DNA from: Massilia terrae
Lineage (GTDB): Bacteria > Pseudomonadota > Gammaproteobacteria > Burkholderiales > Burkholderiaceae_D
Reading direction: 5' to 3'
Assembly: GCF_024753145.1 (NCBI RefSeq)
Contig: NZ_JANUGU010000011.1
Location: 62,001 to 126,000 of the forward strand
Length of the DNA stretch: 64,000 bases
The notes beneath the pieces were generated by a model. It did no database searches and was not told the DNA's origin. It saw only the letters and a program-made list of their open reading frames with translations. The position numbers were made by a program, and so were the translations under genes. Shown in pieces: positions 7,878 through 17,563 of this stretch (positions are counted from its first letter, which is position 1; every line of letters begins with the position of its first letter).

Positions 7878-9220
7878 TGCTGGGCGCGCGCGAATTCAAT
7901 TTCGACGGCCTGGTCGGCCCGTCGCACAACTACGCCGGGCTCTCGTTCGGCAACGTGGCCTCGTTCAGCAATGTGAGGAGCGCGTCGAATCCGCGCCAGG
8001 CCGCGTTGCAGGGCCTGGCCAAGATGCGCGCGCTGGCGGCGCGCGGCTTCGCGCAGGCGGTGCTGCCGCCGCAGGCGCGCCCCAACTTCCGGCTGCTGCG
8101 TCGCCTCGGCTTTTCCGGCACCGATGCCGACGTGCTGGCCCAGGCCTGGCGCGAGGCGCCCGTGATCCTGGCTTGCGCATATTCGGCGGCGCCGATGTGG
8201 ACCGCCAACGCGGCCACCGTCAGCCCGTCCGCCGACACCCGCGACGGCCGCGTGCACTTCACCGCCGCCAACCTGAACAACAAGCTGCACCGCTCGGAAG
8301 AATATGCGCAGGCGACCCGCTCGCTGCGCGCGATCTTCGCCGATGCCAACCGCTTCGTGGTGCACGAGGCGCTGCCGCCGACGCCGGCTTTCGGCGACGA
8401 GGGCGCGGCCAACCACACCCGCCTGGCCAGCGCGCACGGCGCGGCGGGCGTCGAGTTCTTCGTCTACGGCCGCGCCGAGTTCGACCCGGCGGCGCCGAGT
8501 CCGAAGCGCTACCCGGCGCGCCAGACGCTGGAAGCGTCGCAGGCGATCGCGCGCCTGCACGGCCTTTCCCCGGCGCGCACCGTGTTCGCGCAGCAGAACC
8601 CGGAGGTGATCGACCAGGGCGTGTTCCACAACGACGTCATCGCGGTCGGTAACGGCAACGTGCTGTTCTATCACGAGCAGGCTTTCGCCGACGAGGCGGG
8701 CACGCTGGCCAGCCTGCGCACCGCGCTGGAAGACGTGGGCGCCGAGCTCGCGCCGATCCGCGTGGCCAGCGGCGAGGTGCCGGTTGCAGATGCCGTCGCC
8801 AGCTATCTGTTCAACAGCCAGCTGCTGTCCAAGCCGGACGGGAAGATGGCGCTGGTGGTGCCGCACGAATGCCGCGAGAACGCGGCCGTCTCCGCCTACC
8901 TCGGCCAGCTGGTGGCGAGCGGCGGTCCGGTCGACGAGCTGGTCGAATTCGACCTGCGCCAGAGCATGCGCAACGGCGGCGGACCGGCCTGCCTGCGCCT
9001 GCGCGTCGCGCTCACCGATGAAGAAGCGGCCGCCATGCACCAGGGCGTGGTGATGACCGAGACGCTGTACGCAAGCCTGGTGGCCTGGGTCGAGAAGCAC
9101 TACCGCGACCGGATCGAGCCGAAGGACCTGGCCGACCCGCAGCTGGCGCTGGAATGCGCGGCCGCGCTGGAGGAACTGGAAGCGCTGCTTGGCCTGCCCG
9201 GCCTGTACGCGCCGGACTGA
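7877..9220 (+). CDS. astB: N-succinylarginine dihydrolase (AST step 2)
   Basis: This 447-residue amidinotransferase-fold enzyme hydrolyses succinylarginine to succinylornithine, CO2 and two ammonia. The N-terminus EFNFDGLVGPSHNYAGLSFGN is the family hallmark, and the C-terminal NGGGPACLRLRV carries the catalytic Cys. FHNDVIAVGNGNVLFYHE is also typical. The start is fixed by the one-base overlap with astD. A 189-base gap to gdhB follows with no obvious terminator, so gdhB may be in the same transcript or have its own promoter. Confidence 0.96.
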   Translation: MLGAREFNFDGLVGPSHNYAGLSFGNVASFSNVRSASNPRQAALQGLAKMRALAARGFAQAVLPPQARPNFRLLRRLGFSGTDADVLAQAWREAPVILACAYSAAPMWTANAATVSPSADTRDGRVHFTAANLNNKLHRSEEYAQATRSLRAIFADANRFVVHEALPPTPAFGDEGAANHTRLASAHGAAGVEFFVYGRAEFDPAAPSPKRYPARQTLEASQAIARLHGLSPARTVFAQQNPEVIDQGVFHNDVIAVGNGNVLFYHEQAFADEAGTLASLRTALEDVGAELAPIRVASGEVPVADAVASYLFNSQLLSKPDGKMALVVPHECRENAAVSAYLGQLVASGGPVDELVEFDLRQSMRNGGGPACLRLRVALTDEEAAAMHQGVVMTETLYASLVAWVEKHYRDRIEPKDLADPQLALECAAALEELEALLGLPGLYAPD

Positions 9221-9409
9221 AAAGGATTCAACCCGTCCGTGCAAGGGGTGACCTGCCGCGCACGGCATGATCTAATAACGAACGAGGACGCTTCCGGGAC
9301 AAGGAAGCCAGGGATTCGGACGGGCCAACCCCGTTCGCCGCACAGCCGAGGAGAGCAGGGCCACAAGCCCCAGCCCGCCCGGCGAATTACTTACGCTTTG
9401 GAGAAGCAC

Positions 9410-12400
9410 ATGAAAGACATGCCCCAAGACCTGCGCACCCAGACGCTCGCTCTGGTCAACGCAAACCAGCCTGCCGGCGCCGCCCAGGAAGTGCGCGCGC
9501 TGATCAGCGCCTGGATCGAATCGCTCGACGAAGAAGACCTGGCCGGCACCGCGCCGCAAAGCCTGGTCCCCGTGCTGTGGGAAGGCTTCACGCAGGCCGC
9601 CCAGCGCAAGGGCCACGGCTGCCAGATCGCGCAGATGCGCTATTCGGACGGGCGCGGGGGCATGGCCAGCGCGCTGCTGATCCTGAACGACGACATGCCC
9701 TACCTGGTCGACTCCTTCGTGATGGCGATGCGCCGCGAGCGCATCAGCGCCGCCGGCGTGATGAACGCCGTGCTGGCCGTGCGGCGCGACGCCAATGGCG
9801 TGGTGCAGGCGGTGGGCGAAGCCGGCGCGCCGCTCGAATCCTATGTCCTGTGCCTGCTGGCCGAAGACCTGCCGGCCGACGAGATGGACAAGCTGTCCGC
9901 GCGCATCCGCATGGTCGCCGGCGACGCGGCCACCGTGCACCGCGACGCGGTCGCCATGTCCGACCGCATGACCACCGTGGCCGCCGCGGCCGCCGCCAGC
10001 CCGGCGGGCCAGGAAGTGGCCGCCTTCCTCGAATGGGCCAAGAACGAAGGCTTCGAGCCCTTCGGCTACGCCTACTACACCGTGCCGCCGGGCGCGACCC
10101 AGCTCGAGCGCGACATCCCGAGCCGCATCGGCGTGCTGCAGGATACCGCGCACCCGGTGTACGGCAACTGCATCGCCAATATCCCGGGCGATGTCGAGAC
10201 CCTGTCGAAATTCGCCGAGTCGCTGTCGGTGGTGAAGGCCGATACCGCCGGCACCCTGCACCGTGACCAGCCGCTCGACTTCGTCGGCGTGCGCAGCACC
10301 GACGCCCAGGGCAAGGTGCAGGGCCTGCACTGCTTCGTCGGCCTGTTCACGCGCGCCGTCACCGCCACCCCGCTGGCGCGCCTGCCGTTCGCGCGCGGCC
10401 GCGTGGCCAAGGTGCTGTCGATCGCCGGCGTGCGCCAGGAAGGCTTCCGCGCCGAGAAGTTCGTCGAGATCCTCGAATCGCTGCCGCGCACCGAGGCGCT
10501 GGAAGCCGATCCGGAATGGCTGGCGCAGGTGTGCAGCGCCGTGGTCTCGCTGTACAAGCAGCCGCGCCCGAAAGTGTTCGCGCGCCGCGACGTCTACGGC
10601 CGCCACCTGAACGTGCTGGTCTACCTGCCGCGCGAGCGCTTCTCCAACGCGGTCGCCGCGGCGCTGGCCCAGGCCCTGAAGGAAAGCTCCGGCGCGACCG
10701 AAGTGCGCTCGCAGAACCTGGTGGCCGACGGCCCGCTGGCGCGCGTCTACCTGACCGCGCACGCCGCCCGCTACCCGCTCGACCTCGAGACCGACATCCA
10801 GAAGCCGCTGCTGGCGGTGCTGGACGGCTGGCATGACCGTTTCGCCAGCCTGGTCAACACGCTGGACGACGCCGCCACCCGCAACGCGCTGCGCAAGCTG
10901 GTGCCGACCCTGCCGGTCGGCTACGTCACCTCCACCGCGCCGGACGTCGCCTTCCGCGACCTGCAGGCGGTGCTGAAGAACGGCCAGCCGAACCACGTCT
11001 CGGTGCGCATCGAGACCGACGCCCGCGAAGCTTCCGTGCGCCTGTACTCGGGCGCCACCGTGCCCTCGCTGTCGCGCATCATGCCGGCGCTGCACAATGC
11101 CGGCGTTGCCATCGACCGCGAGCAGACCTACGCCATCTTCACCGCCGACGGCGCCTGCCACTACGTGACCGCGCTGTTCGTTGATGCCGAGAGCGCGACC
11201 AACCTGGCCAAGCCGGGCATCGTGCCCGTGGCCGAGGAACTGTTCGGCGCCCTGTTCAACGGCGAAGCCGAGGACGGCCGCCTGAACGGCCTGACGGTGC
11301 TCGGCGGCCTGTCGATCCGCGAAGTGCAGCTGGTGCGCGCCTACATCAGCTACTGGCGCCAGGCCGGCAGCAAGTTCACCGTGCGCTACATGGCCGAGAC
11401 CCTGCGCACCCATCCGCTGCTGGCGCGCCAGCTGGTCGACGGCGTCCTGCAGCGCTTTAACCCGGCCCTCACCGAGGCGCAGCGCATCGAGGGCACCGGC
11501 AAGCTGGAAGGCCTGAAGGCCGGCCTGGCTTCGGTCAACCACGCCGACACCGAGGAGATCTTTGCCTCGCTGGTCGACCTGGCGCTGGCCACCGTGCGCA
11601 CCAACTACTTCCAGGCTGAAGCCGCGAACAGCGACAAGATCATCTTCAAGTTCGACACCAGCCACCTGTCGCTGGTGCCGGAACCGCGCCCGTACCGCGA
11701 GATCTACGTGTTCTCGCGCCGCTTCGAAGGCGTGCACCTGCGCGGCGGCCCGGTCGCCCGCGGCGGCCTGCGCTGGTCGGACCGCATGGAAGACTACCGC
11801 ACCGAGGTGCTGGGCCTGGTGAAGGCGCAGATGGTGAAGAACGCGGTCATCGTGCCGGCCGGTTCCAAGGGCGGCTTCATCTGCAAGATGATGCCGAAGG
11901 ATGCAGCGCGCGACGTGGTCGCGGCCGAAGGCGAGGCAGTCTACCGCCTGTTCATCTCCAGCCTGCTGGAAGTGACCGACAACCGCGTGCGCGGCGCCAT
12001 CGTCCCGCCGGGCGACACCGTGCGCTACGACCAGGACGATCCGTACCTGGTGGTGGCCGCCGACAAGGGCACCGCGACCTTCTCCGACATCGCCAACGGC
12101 ATCGCCGTCAAGCGCGGCTTCTGGCTAGGCGACGCCTTCGCGTCGGGCGGCTCGAACGGCTACGACCACAAGAAGATGGGCATCACCGCCAAGGGCGCGT
12201 TCGAAGCCGTCAAGCGCCACTTCTTCGAGATGGGCCACGATATGAACACCACTCCGCTGACCATGGTCGGCGTGGGCGACATGTCGGGCGACGTGTTCGG
12301 CAACGGCGTGCTGCTGTCGCGCAAACTGAAGCTGGTGGCAGCCTTCGACCACCGCCACATCTTCCTCGATCCGAACCCGGACTGCGAAGTCTCGTTCAAG

Positions 12401-14104
12401 GAACGCCAGCGCATGTTCGCGCTGCCGCGTTCGTCGTGGGAAGACTACGACAAGTCGCTGATCTCGCAGGGCGGCGGCGTGTTCCCGCGCTCGGCGCGCC
12501 ACATCGAGCTGTCGCCGCAGGTGCGCGAGGTGCTGGACATCGCCGAGACCTCGCTCACGCCTGAAGAGCTGATGCACCGCATCCTGCTGGCGCCGGTCGA
12601 CCTGTTCTACAACGGCGGCATCGGCACTTACATCAAGGCCTCGACCGAGACCCACGCACAGGTCAAGGACCGCGCCAACGACAATATCCGCGTGAGCGGC
12701 AATGAGCTGCGCTGCAAGGTCGTGGCCGAAGGCGGCAACCTGGGCGCGACCCAGGCCGGCCGTATCGAATTCGCGCTGGCGGGCGGCCGCATCTTCACCG
12801 ATGCGATCGACAACTCGGCCGGCGTGGACTGCTCGGACCACGAGGTCAACGTCAAGATCTGGCTCGACACCGAAGTCAACGCCGGCGAACTGCCGGAAGG
12901 CGACCGCAACAACCTGCTGTTCGCGATGACCGACGACGTCGAGGAGCTGGTCCTGCGCGACAACAAGCTGCAGACCCACCTGCTGGTGCGCGAGGCGCAA
13001 GCGCAATCGAACGCCTCGGTGGTCGAAGCCTACGCGGCGCTGATCGCCAGCCTGGAAGCCGAGGGCGCGGTCTCGCGCGAGCTTGAGCAGCTGCCGAGCG
13101 AATCCGAGCTGGCGCGCCGCAAGGCGCTGGGCCAGGGCCTGACCACGCCGGAGCTGGCGGTGGTGGTCGCCAACGTCAAGAACCGCTTCAAGCGCATCCT
13201 CGGCACCCTGCCGCTGACCGCCGAGCCGTGGGCCCGCACCGTGCTGCGTCCGTACTTCCCGGCGCAGCTGGTCGCCACCCGCGATCCGCTGGCGCACCCG
13301 CTGGCCAACGCGATCCTGGCCACCGTGCTGGCCAACGAGGCGGTCAACCGCTGCGGTCCGCTGATGCTGCGCGACCTCGCCGCCGAGCACCGCGTCGACG
13401 AGCCGGAAGTCATCAAGGCCTTCGGCCGCGCCTGGGCCGCGCTGCAGCTGGCGCCGGTATTCGACGCGCTCGACGCCGACGCCCTGCACGTGCCGCGCGA
13501 CGTCTCGGTGACGGTCGACGGCCGCACCCGTGCCATGCTGCGCGCGGTGATCGAAGGCGTGCTGTCGCTGCCGGCCGATGCCGACGGCATGCAGGAACTG
13601 GCGCAGCTGTTCGCGAACCCCAGCCAGGTGCGCGAGATGATGCCGTCCAAGCAGGAAGCCGACAGCCACGCCGGCCTGGCGCCGTCCTTCGCCCAGGCAT
13701 GGAAGGCGGTCGACGCGATCGACTCGCTGGCCACCTTCCTGTTCGCAGCGGTCTCGGTGCAGCGTCCGGCGGGCATGTCGCTGCCGCAGTTCCTGCAGGT
13801 CGGCATGGCGCTGCGTTCGGCCGCCGGCATCGACAACCTGGAGCGCGGCCTGAAGCTGCCGGCCGTGAACAAGGCCCAGGAGCAGCTGCGCAACTACGCG
13901 GTGCAGGCCCTGCGCCGCACCCAGCAACGCCTGCTGATGCAGGTGCTGGAGCGCGCGAAAGGCGGCGATGCGCTGGCTGCCGTGAAGGCCGTCACGCAGG
14001 AGCGCGGCTTGACCGGCTATCCGCAGCAGACCGACATCGAGCAAGCCATGCTGCTGGTGTGGGCGCTGTCGGAAGGCACCAGCCCCGAGCGCATCGCGGC
14101 GTAA
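9410..14104 (+). CDS. gdhB: NAD-specific glutamate dehydrogenase, large (180 kDa) class
   Basis: This protein of about 1564 residues has the layout of the large NAD-GDH family. A long N-terminal regulatory region with ACT-like segments (about 1-720) is followed by a GDH catalytic core. The core includes RGGPVARGGLRWSDRMEDYRTE, VKAQMVKNAVIVPAGSKGG (lysines near 805 and 810) and VAEGGNLGATQAGR. The C-terminal domain is helical. It converts glutamate to 2-oxoglutarate and ammonia. ATG 9410 is chosen for the GGAGAA upstream; an ATG at 9419 is an alternative. In Pseudomonas this enzyme is induced by ArgR for arginine growth. Here the gene physically interrupts the ast cluster, which supports that role. 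astE starts four bases after its stop. Confidence 0.96.
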   Translation: MKDMPQDLRTQTLALVNANQPAGAAQEVRALISAWIESLDEEDLAGTAPQSLVPVLWEGFTQAAQRKGHGCQIAQMRYSDGRGGMASALLILNDDMPYLVDSFVMAMRRERISAAGVMNAVLAVRRDANGVVQAVGEAGAPLESYVLCLLAEDLPADEMDKLSARIRMVAGDAATVHRDAVAMSDRMTTVAAAAAASPAGQEVAAFLEWAKNEGFEPFGYAYYTVPPGATQLERDIPSRIGVLQDTAHPVYGNCIANIPGDVETLSKFAESLSVVKADTAGTLHRDQPLDFVGVRSTDAQGKVQGLHCFVGLFTRAVTATPLARLPFARGRVAKVLSIAGVRQEGFRAEKFVEILESLPRTEALEADPEWLAQVCSAVVSLYKQPRPKVFARRDVYGRHLNVLVYLPRERFSNAVAAALAQALKESSGATEVRSQNLVADGPLARVYLTAHAARYPLDLETDIQKPLLAVLDGWHDRFASLVNTLDDAATRNALRKLVPTLPVGYVTSTAPDVAFRDLQAVLKNGQPNHVSVRIETDAREASVRLYSGATVPSLSRIMPALHNAGVAIDREQTYAIFTADGACHYVTALFVDAESATNLAKPGIVPVAEELFGALFNGEAEDGRLNGLTVLGGLSIREVQLVRAYISYWRQAGSKFTVRYMAETLRTHPLLARQLVDGVLQRFNPALTEAQRIEGTGKLEGLKAGLASVNHADTEEIFASLVDLALATVRTNYFQAEAANSDKIIFKFDTSHLSLVPEPRPYREIYVFSRRFEGVHLRGGPVARGGLRWSDRMEDYRTEVLGLVKAQMVKNAVIVPAGSKGGFICKMMPKDAARDVVAAEGEAVYRLFISSLLEVTDNRVRGAIVPPGDTVRYDQDDPYLVVAADKGTATFSDIANGIAVKRGFWLGDAFASGGSNGYDHKKMGITAKGAFEAVKRHFFEMGHDMNTTPLTMVGVGDMSGDVFGNGVLLSRKLKLVAAFDHRHIFLDPNPDCEVSFKERQRMFALPRSSWEDYDKSLISQGGGVFPRSARHIELSPQVREVLDIAETSLTPEELMHRILLAPVDLFYNGGIGTYIKASTETHAQVKDRANDNIRVSGNELRCKVVAEGGNLGATQAGRIEFALAGGRIFTDAIDNSAGVDCSDHEVNVKIWLDTEVNAGELPEGDRNNLLFAMTDDVEELVLRDNKLQTHLLVREAQAQSNASVVEAYAALIASLEAEGAVSRELEQLPSESELARRKALGQGLTTPELAVVVANVKNRFKRILGTLPLTAEPWARTVLRPYFPAQLVATRDPLAHPLANAILATVLANEAVNRCGPLMLRDLAAEHRVDEPEVIKAFGRAWAALQLAPVFDALDADALHVPRDVSVTVDGRTRAMLRAVIEGVLSLPADADGMQELAQLFANPSQVREMMPSKQEADSHAGLAPSFAQAWKAVDAIDSLATFLFAAVSVQRPAGMSLPQFLQVGMALRSAAGIDNLERGLKLPAVNKAQEQLRNYAVQALRRTQQRLLMQVLERAKGGDALAAVKAVTQERGLTGYPQQTDIEQAMLLVWALSEGTSPERIAA

Positions 14105-14108
14105 GGGC

Positions 14109-15107
14109 ATGGGCATGCAGCCATCCAGCGCGCTGCCGGAAGCGGTGCGCGCCCTGGCCGAAGCGGACTTCGGCACGGTCGCGCAGCGTTTCCGTGACGC
14201 CGGCCTCGCGGTCGGGCTGCCCGCCAAGGGCATCCTGACCGTCAGGGCGGCCACGCCCGATCCGGCGCGGCCGGCGGTGCTGGTGTCGGTGGGCGTGCAC
14301 GGCGACGAGACCGGGCCGATCGAAATGGTCGCGTACGCGGTCGAGGCGTTGTCGCGCGAGCCGCGGCTGCTGGCGGCGGACCTCATGCTGTGTGTCGGGA
14401 ACATCGATGCGATCGCGGCCGGCAAGCGCTTTATCGACGCCGACCTCAATCGCATGTTCCGTTCCGAGCGCGGCGCCCTGGCGGGCACGGCGGAAGCGGT
14501 GCGGGCCGACGAGATGATCGCGGCAACGGCCGCCTTCTTCAATGCGGCGGGACCGGTGCGCTGGCACCTGGACCTGCACACCGCGATCCGCGCCTCGCAC
14601 TACCCGACCTTCGCGGTAGTGCCGGAGCTGATTGCGGACGAGCGCAGGCAGGCCTTGATCGGCTGGCTGGGCGAGGCGGCGATCGGCGCGGTGATCATGA
14701 ATCCCAAGTCGGCGGGCACCTACAGCTATCACACGGCGGAGCATCATGGCGCTGCCGGCAGCACGGTGGAGCTGGGGCGCATCGGGACGCTGGGGCAGAA
14801 CGACCTGTCGCAGTTTGCCGATGTGTCGGCGGCGCTGGGCAGGCTGCTGCGCGGCGAGCCGGCCGCTGGCGGCAAGCAGCCGCATGTGTTCAAGGTGGCG
14901 CAGGAGATCATCAAGCTGTCGGATGGTTTCACGATGGCGTTCGGGCGCGAGACCCCGAACTTCGCCGCGCTCAAGCATGGCGATGTGATCGCGCGAGATG
15001 GTGATACTGTTTATACCGTTTTCCACGACGAAGAGCTGGTCGTGTTTCCAAACCCCGATGTGCGCGTCGGCCTGCGCGCCGGCCTGATGGTCGTCCGCGT
15101 CGCTTAA
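14109..15107 (+). CDS. astE: Succinylglutamate desuccinylase (AST step 5)
   Basis: This 332-residue zinc carboxypeptidase-like enzyme of the AstE/AspA family releases glutamate and succinate from succinylglutamate. Zinc ligands are expected in SVGVHGDETGPIE (His and Glu near 62 and 65) and in WHLDLHTAIR (His near 155). GNIDAIAAGKRFIDADLNRMF is also characteristic. The start is four bases after gdhB, so the two are probably cotranscribed. ATG 14115 is an alternative start two codons later. The gene completes the pathway, and its glutamate product is the substrate of the upstream gdhB. Confidence 0.94.
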   Translation: MGMQPSSALPEAVRALAEADFGTVAQRFRDAGLAVGLPAKGILTVRAATPDPARPAVLVSVGVHGDETGPIEMVAYAVEALSREPRLLAADLMLCVGNIDAIAAGKRFIDADLNRMFRSERGALAGTAEAVRADEMIAATAAFFNAAGPVRWHLDLHTAIRASHYPTFAVVPELIADERRQALIGWLGEAAIGAVIMNPKSAGTYSYHTAEHHGAAGSTVELGRIGTLGQNDLSQFADVSAALGRLLRGEPAAGGKQPHVFKVAQEIIKLSDGFTMAFGRETPNFAALKHGDVIARDGDTVYTVFHDEELVVFPNPDVRVGLRAGLMVVRVA

Positions 15108-15129
15108 ACGCACCCCCCTACATCTGAAA

Positions 15130-15211
15130 CCGTCGTCCCCGCGCAGGCGGGGACCCATAGACCGCGTGTCGGGATGCTCAGCATGGGTTCCCGCCTGCGC
15201 GGGAACGACGG
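15130..15211 (+). repeat. REP-like dimer (copy b), forward orientation
   Basis: Outer arms CCGTCGTCCCC and GGGAACGACGG contain two hairpins joined by a spacer with CATAGACCGCGTG and GCTCAGCATGG. It lies between astE and the OYE gene and may terminate the ast transcript. Confidence 0.85.
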
Positions 15212-15306
15212 TTTCACTTTTGGTGGTTATTCATTGACGACACGTGCCGCTCCCGGCAAGGAATCTGGCTGCGCAGTAGACTAGCCGTTTTGTCACGGGA
15301 GTCTTC

Positions 15307-16422
15307 ATGAGCAAGCTTTTCTCGCCAATCGCGCTGGGCCCACTGCAGCTGGCAAACCGCATCGCCATCGCGCCGATGTGCCAGTACTCGGCCGATCATG
15401 GCCTGGCGACCGACTGGCACATGATCCACCTCGGTCACCTGGCGCTGTCCGGCGCCGGCCTGCTCATCCTTGAAGCCACCGCCGTCACGCCTGAAGCGCG
15501 CATCTCGCCCGAGGACCTGGGCCTGTGGTCGGACGCCCACCAGGCCGCGCTCAAGCCCGTCATCGATGCGATCCGCCGCTACTCGCCGATCAAGATCGGC
15601 GTCCAGCTCGGCCACGCCGGCCGCAAGGCGTCGAGCGAGCTGCCGTGGAAGGGCGGCGCCAACCTGCCGCTGACCGATCCGCGCGGCTGGCAGACCGAGT
15701 CCGCCTCCGCGATCCCGCATGCGCCAGGCGAGACGGTGCCCACTGCGCTCGACAAGGAAGGCATCGAACGCATCAAGGCCAGCTTCGCGCAGGCCGCCCG
15801 CCGCGCGCATGCGCTGGGCCTGGACGCGATCGAACTGCACGGCGCCCACGGCTACCTGATCCACCAGTTCCTCTCGCCGCTGTCCAATCAGCGCACCGAC
15901 GAATACGGCGGCTCGCTGGAAAACCGCATGCGCTTCGCCCTGGAGGTGTTCCAGGCGGTGCGCGCCGCGGCGCCGGCCGAGATGGCGGTGGGCATGCGCA
16001 TCTCCGCCACCGACTGGGTCGAAGGCGGCTGGGAGCTGGAGCAGAGCAAGGTGCTGGCGCGCGAACTGGAAAAGCTGGGCTGCCAGTTCATCCACGTGTC
16101 CAGCGGCGGCCTGTCGCCTAAGCAGAAGATCCCGGTGGGGCCGGGCTACCAGATCGAGTTCGCGGCCGCGATCAAGGCCGCCTGCGGCATGCCGGTCATC
16201 GGCGTCGGCCTGATCACCGAGCCGACCCAGGCCGAGACCATCATCAGCTCGGGCCAGGCGGACATGGTGGCGCTGGCGCGCCAGATGCTGTACGACCCGC
16301 GCTGGCCGTGGCACGCCGCCGCCGAGCTGGCCGCCGAGGTAAGCGCGCCGCCGCAATACTGGCGCTCGCAGCCACGCCAGTTCAAGACCCTGTTCGGACC
16401 GACCACGCTCGGCCAGCGCTGA
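15307..16422 (+). CDS. Old Yellow Enzyme family NADH:flavin oxidoreductase (YqjM/XenA-like)
   Basis: This 371-residue FMN-binding TIM-barrel ene-reductase is of the thermophilic-like/YqjM subclass. Diagnostic features are NRIAIAPMCQYSA with the FMN-tuning Cys near 25 and Tyr near 28, LGHAGRKAS, HGAHGYLIHQFLSPLSNQRTDEYGGSLENR, and a C-terminal ISSGQADMVALARQMLYDPRWPWHAA. The family reduces activated C=C bonds of enones, quinones, nitroesters or xenobiotics, and the physiological substrate is usually unknown. It is probably monocistronic: a REP dimer precedes it and an unrelated lipoprotein gene follows. Confidence 0.93.
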   Translation: MSKLFSPIALGPLQLANRIAIAPMCQYSADHGLATDWHMIHLGHLALSGAGLLILEATAVTPEARISPEDLGLWSDAHQAALKPVIDAIRRYSPIKIGVQLGHAGRKASSELPWKGGANLPLTDPRGWQTESASAIPHAPGETVPTALDKEGIERIKASFAQAARRAHALGLDAIELHGAHGYLIHQFLSPLSNQRTDEYGGSLENRMRFALEVFQAVRAAAPAEMAVGMRISATDWVEGGWELEQSKVLARELEKLGCQFIHVSSGGLSPKQKIPVGPGYQIEFAAAIKAACGMPVIGVGLITEPTQAETIISSGQADMVALARQMLYDPRWPWHAAAELAAEVSAPPQYWRSQPRQFKTLFGPTTLGQR

Positions 16423-16582
16423 CATGCATATTGCGTCGGGATGGCGGCAACCGGTCGCCGCCCGGCGCAGTTCATCATGCATTTTCTGCAGCTCGTCGCA
16501 TCCGGCGCGCGGCAGCGGGGACGCCTTGCTAGAGTGCCATCATCGGCGCTCGACGCCAGCTCACAACAAGAAAAGGCTCCCC

Positions 16583-17446
16583 ATGCGCACACTGGTTTCC
16601 ATCGCCTGCCTCGCCATGCTCGGCGGGTGCGTCATGATCGTCGGTCCCGACGGTGATGGCGACGTTCACGTCCGTTCCGCCTTCAGCAGCGCCCCCGTTG
16701 TCGAAGGCAACGGCAATTACACGCGCGAAGTGCGCACCATCGGCAGCTTGCCGCAGCTGGCCGTCAACGGCTCGATGCAGGTCGACGTGCGCGTCGGCCC
16801 GGCGCCGTCGCTGGTGGTCGAAGCCGACTCCAACCTGCTGCCGCTGATCCGCACCGAGACCAGCGGCGACACGCTGCGCATTTCGGCTGACCGCATCCGA
16901 ACCCGCAATCCGGTGCATATCGTTTATACGGTTCCGCGCCTGACCGGCGTGCAGGCCAACGGATCCGGACGCATCAATGTCGAAGGATTGAATGGCGCGC
17001 CGCTGCAGGCGCGCCTGAACGGATCGGGCGTGCTGGAACTGGCCGGCGACGTGGCACAGCTGGATGCGCAACTGAATGGCTCCGGGCGGCTGGAAGCGAA
17101 CCGCCTGCGCGCCAGTGGCGCGGAGCTGAATTCGAACGGGTCTGGATATTTGTATGCCGGCGACCTGCGCGGCGAGCATGCCACCATCGGCGTGCATGGC
17201 TCGGGCAAGGTGCAGGCGCGCGGCGCGGTGCGTTACTTGACGGTGCACGTGACCGGTTCCGGCAGCGCCGACCTGGATGGCCTGGCCAGCGAGCGCGGCG
17301 ACCTGTCGAGCACCGGCTCGGGCAGCCTGATGGCCAATGTGCGCCAGGACCTGATCGCATCGACCAGCGGCTCCGGCTCGGTGCGCGTGCGTGGCAATCC
17401 TCCGCAGCGCAGCATCAGCGGCCGGCATGTCGTGATGGTCGACTAA
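16583..17446 (+). CDS. DUF2807 (GIN domain) lipoprotein
   Basis: This is a 287-residue secreted protein. A short signal peptide ends in the lipobox MLGGC (Cys near 14), so it is probably lipidated. The body is a repetitive beta-helix-like array with recurring NGSG and GSGS turns (NGSGRINVEGL, NGSGVLELAG, NGSGRLEANRL, TGSGSADLDGL, TGSGSLMANV). This pattern is the DUF2807 putative auto-transporter adhesin head domain. Function is not established; family members are often linked to envelope stress or surface roles. The ATG is placed at the signal peptide. A good terminator follows. Confidence 0.88.
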   Translation: MRTLVSIACLAMLGGCVMIVGPDGDGDVHVRSAFSSAPVVEGNGNYTREVRTIGSLPQLAVNGSMQVDVRVGPAPSLVVEADSNLLPLIRTETSGDTLRISADRIRTRNPVHIVYTVPRLTGVQANGSGRINVEGLNGAPLQARLNGSGVLELAGDVAQLDAQLNGSGRLEANRLRASGAELNSNGSGYLYAGDLRGEHATIGVHGSGKVQARGAVRYLTVHVTGSGSADLDGLASERGDLSSTGSGSLMANVRQDLIASTSGSGSVRVRGNPPQRSISGRHVVMVD

Positions 17447-17466
17447 GCAGAATCGACAGCAGTTGG

Positions 17467-17502
17467 CCGGGCGTCCGCAATGTGCGTGCGCCCGGTTTTT
17501 TT
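17467..17502 (+). terminator. Rho-independent terminator of the DUF2807 gene
   Basis: Stem arms CCGGGCG and CGCCCGG are followed by seven T, 20 bases past the stop codon. Confidence 0.8.
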
Positions 17503-17522
17503 GGTGCGCTGGATAAAAGCTA

Positions 17523-17552
17523 CCGTCGTTCCCCCGTCCGCGGGAATGACGG
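17523..17552. repeat. REP-like single hairpin (copy c)
   Basis: One palindromic unit runs from CCGTCGTTCCC to GGGAATGACGG. It sits between the convergent DUF2807 and hmp genes and just after the terminator. Confidence 0.7.
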
Positions 17553-17563
17553 TAACACTACAT

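Noticed and set aside
9272..11737. 821-codon open frame antisense to gdhB
   Set aside because: Antisense shadow of a strongly supported gene; composition is biased and no domain is recognisable. The similar frame at 12125-14581 was rejected for the same reason.
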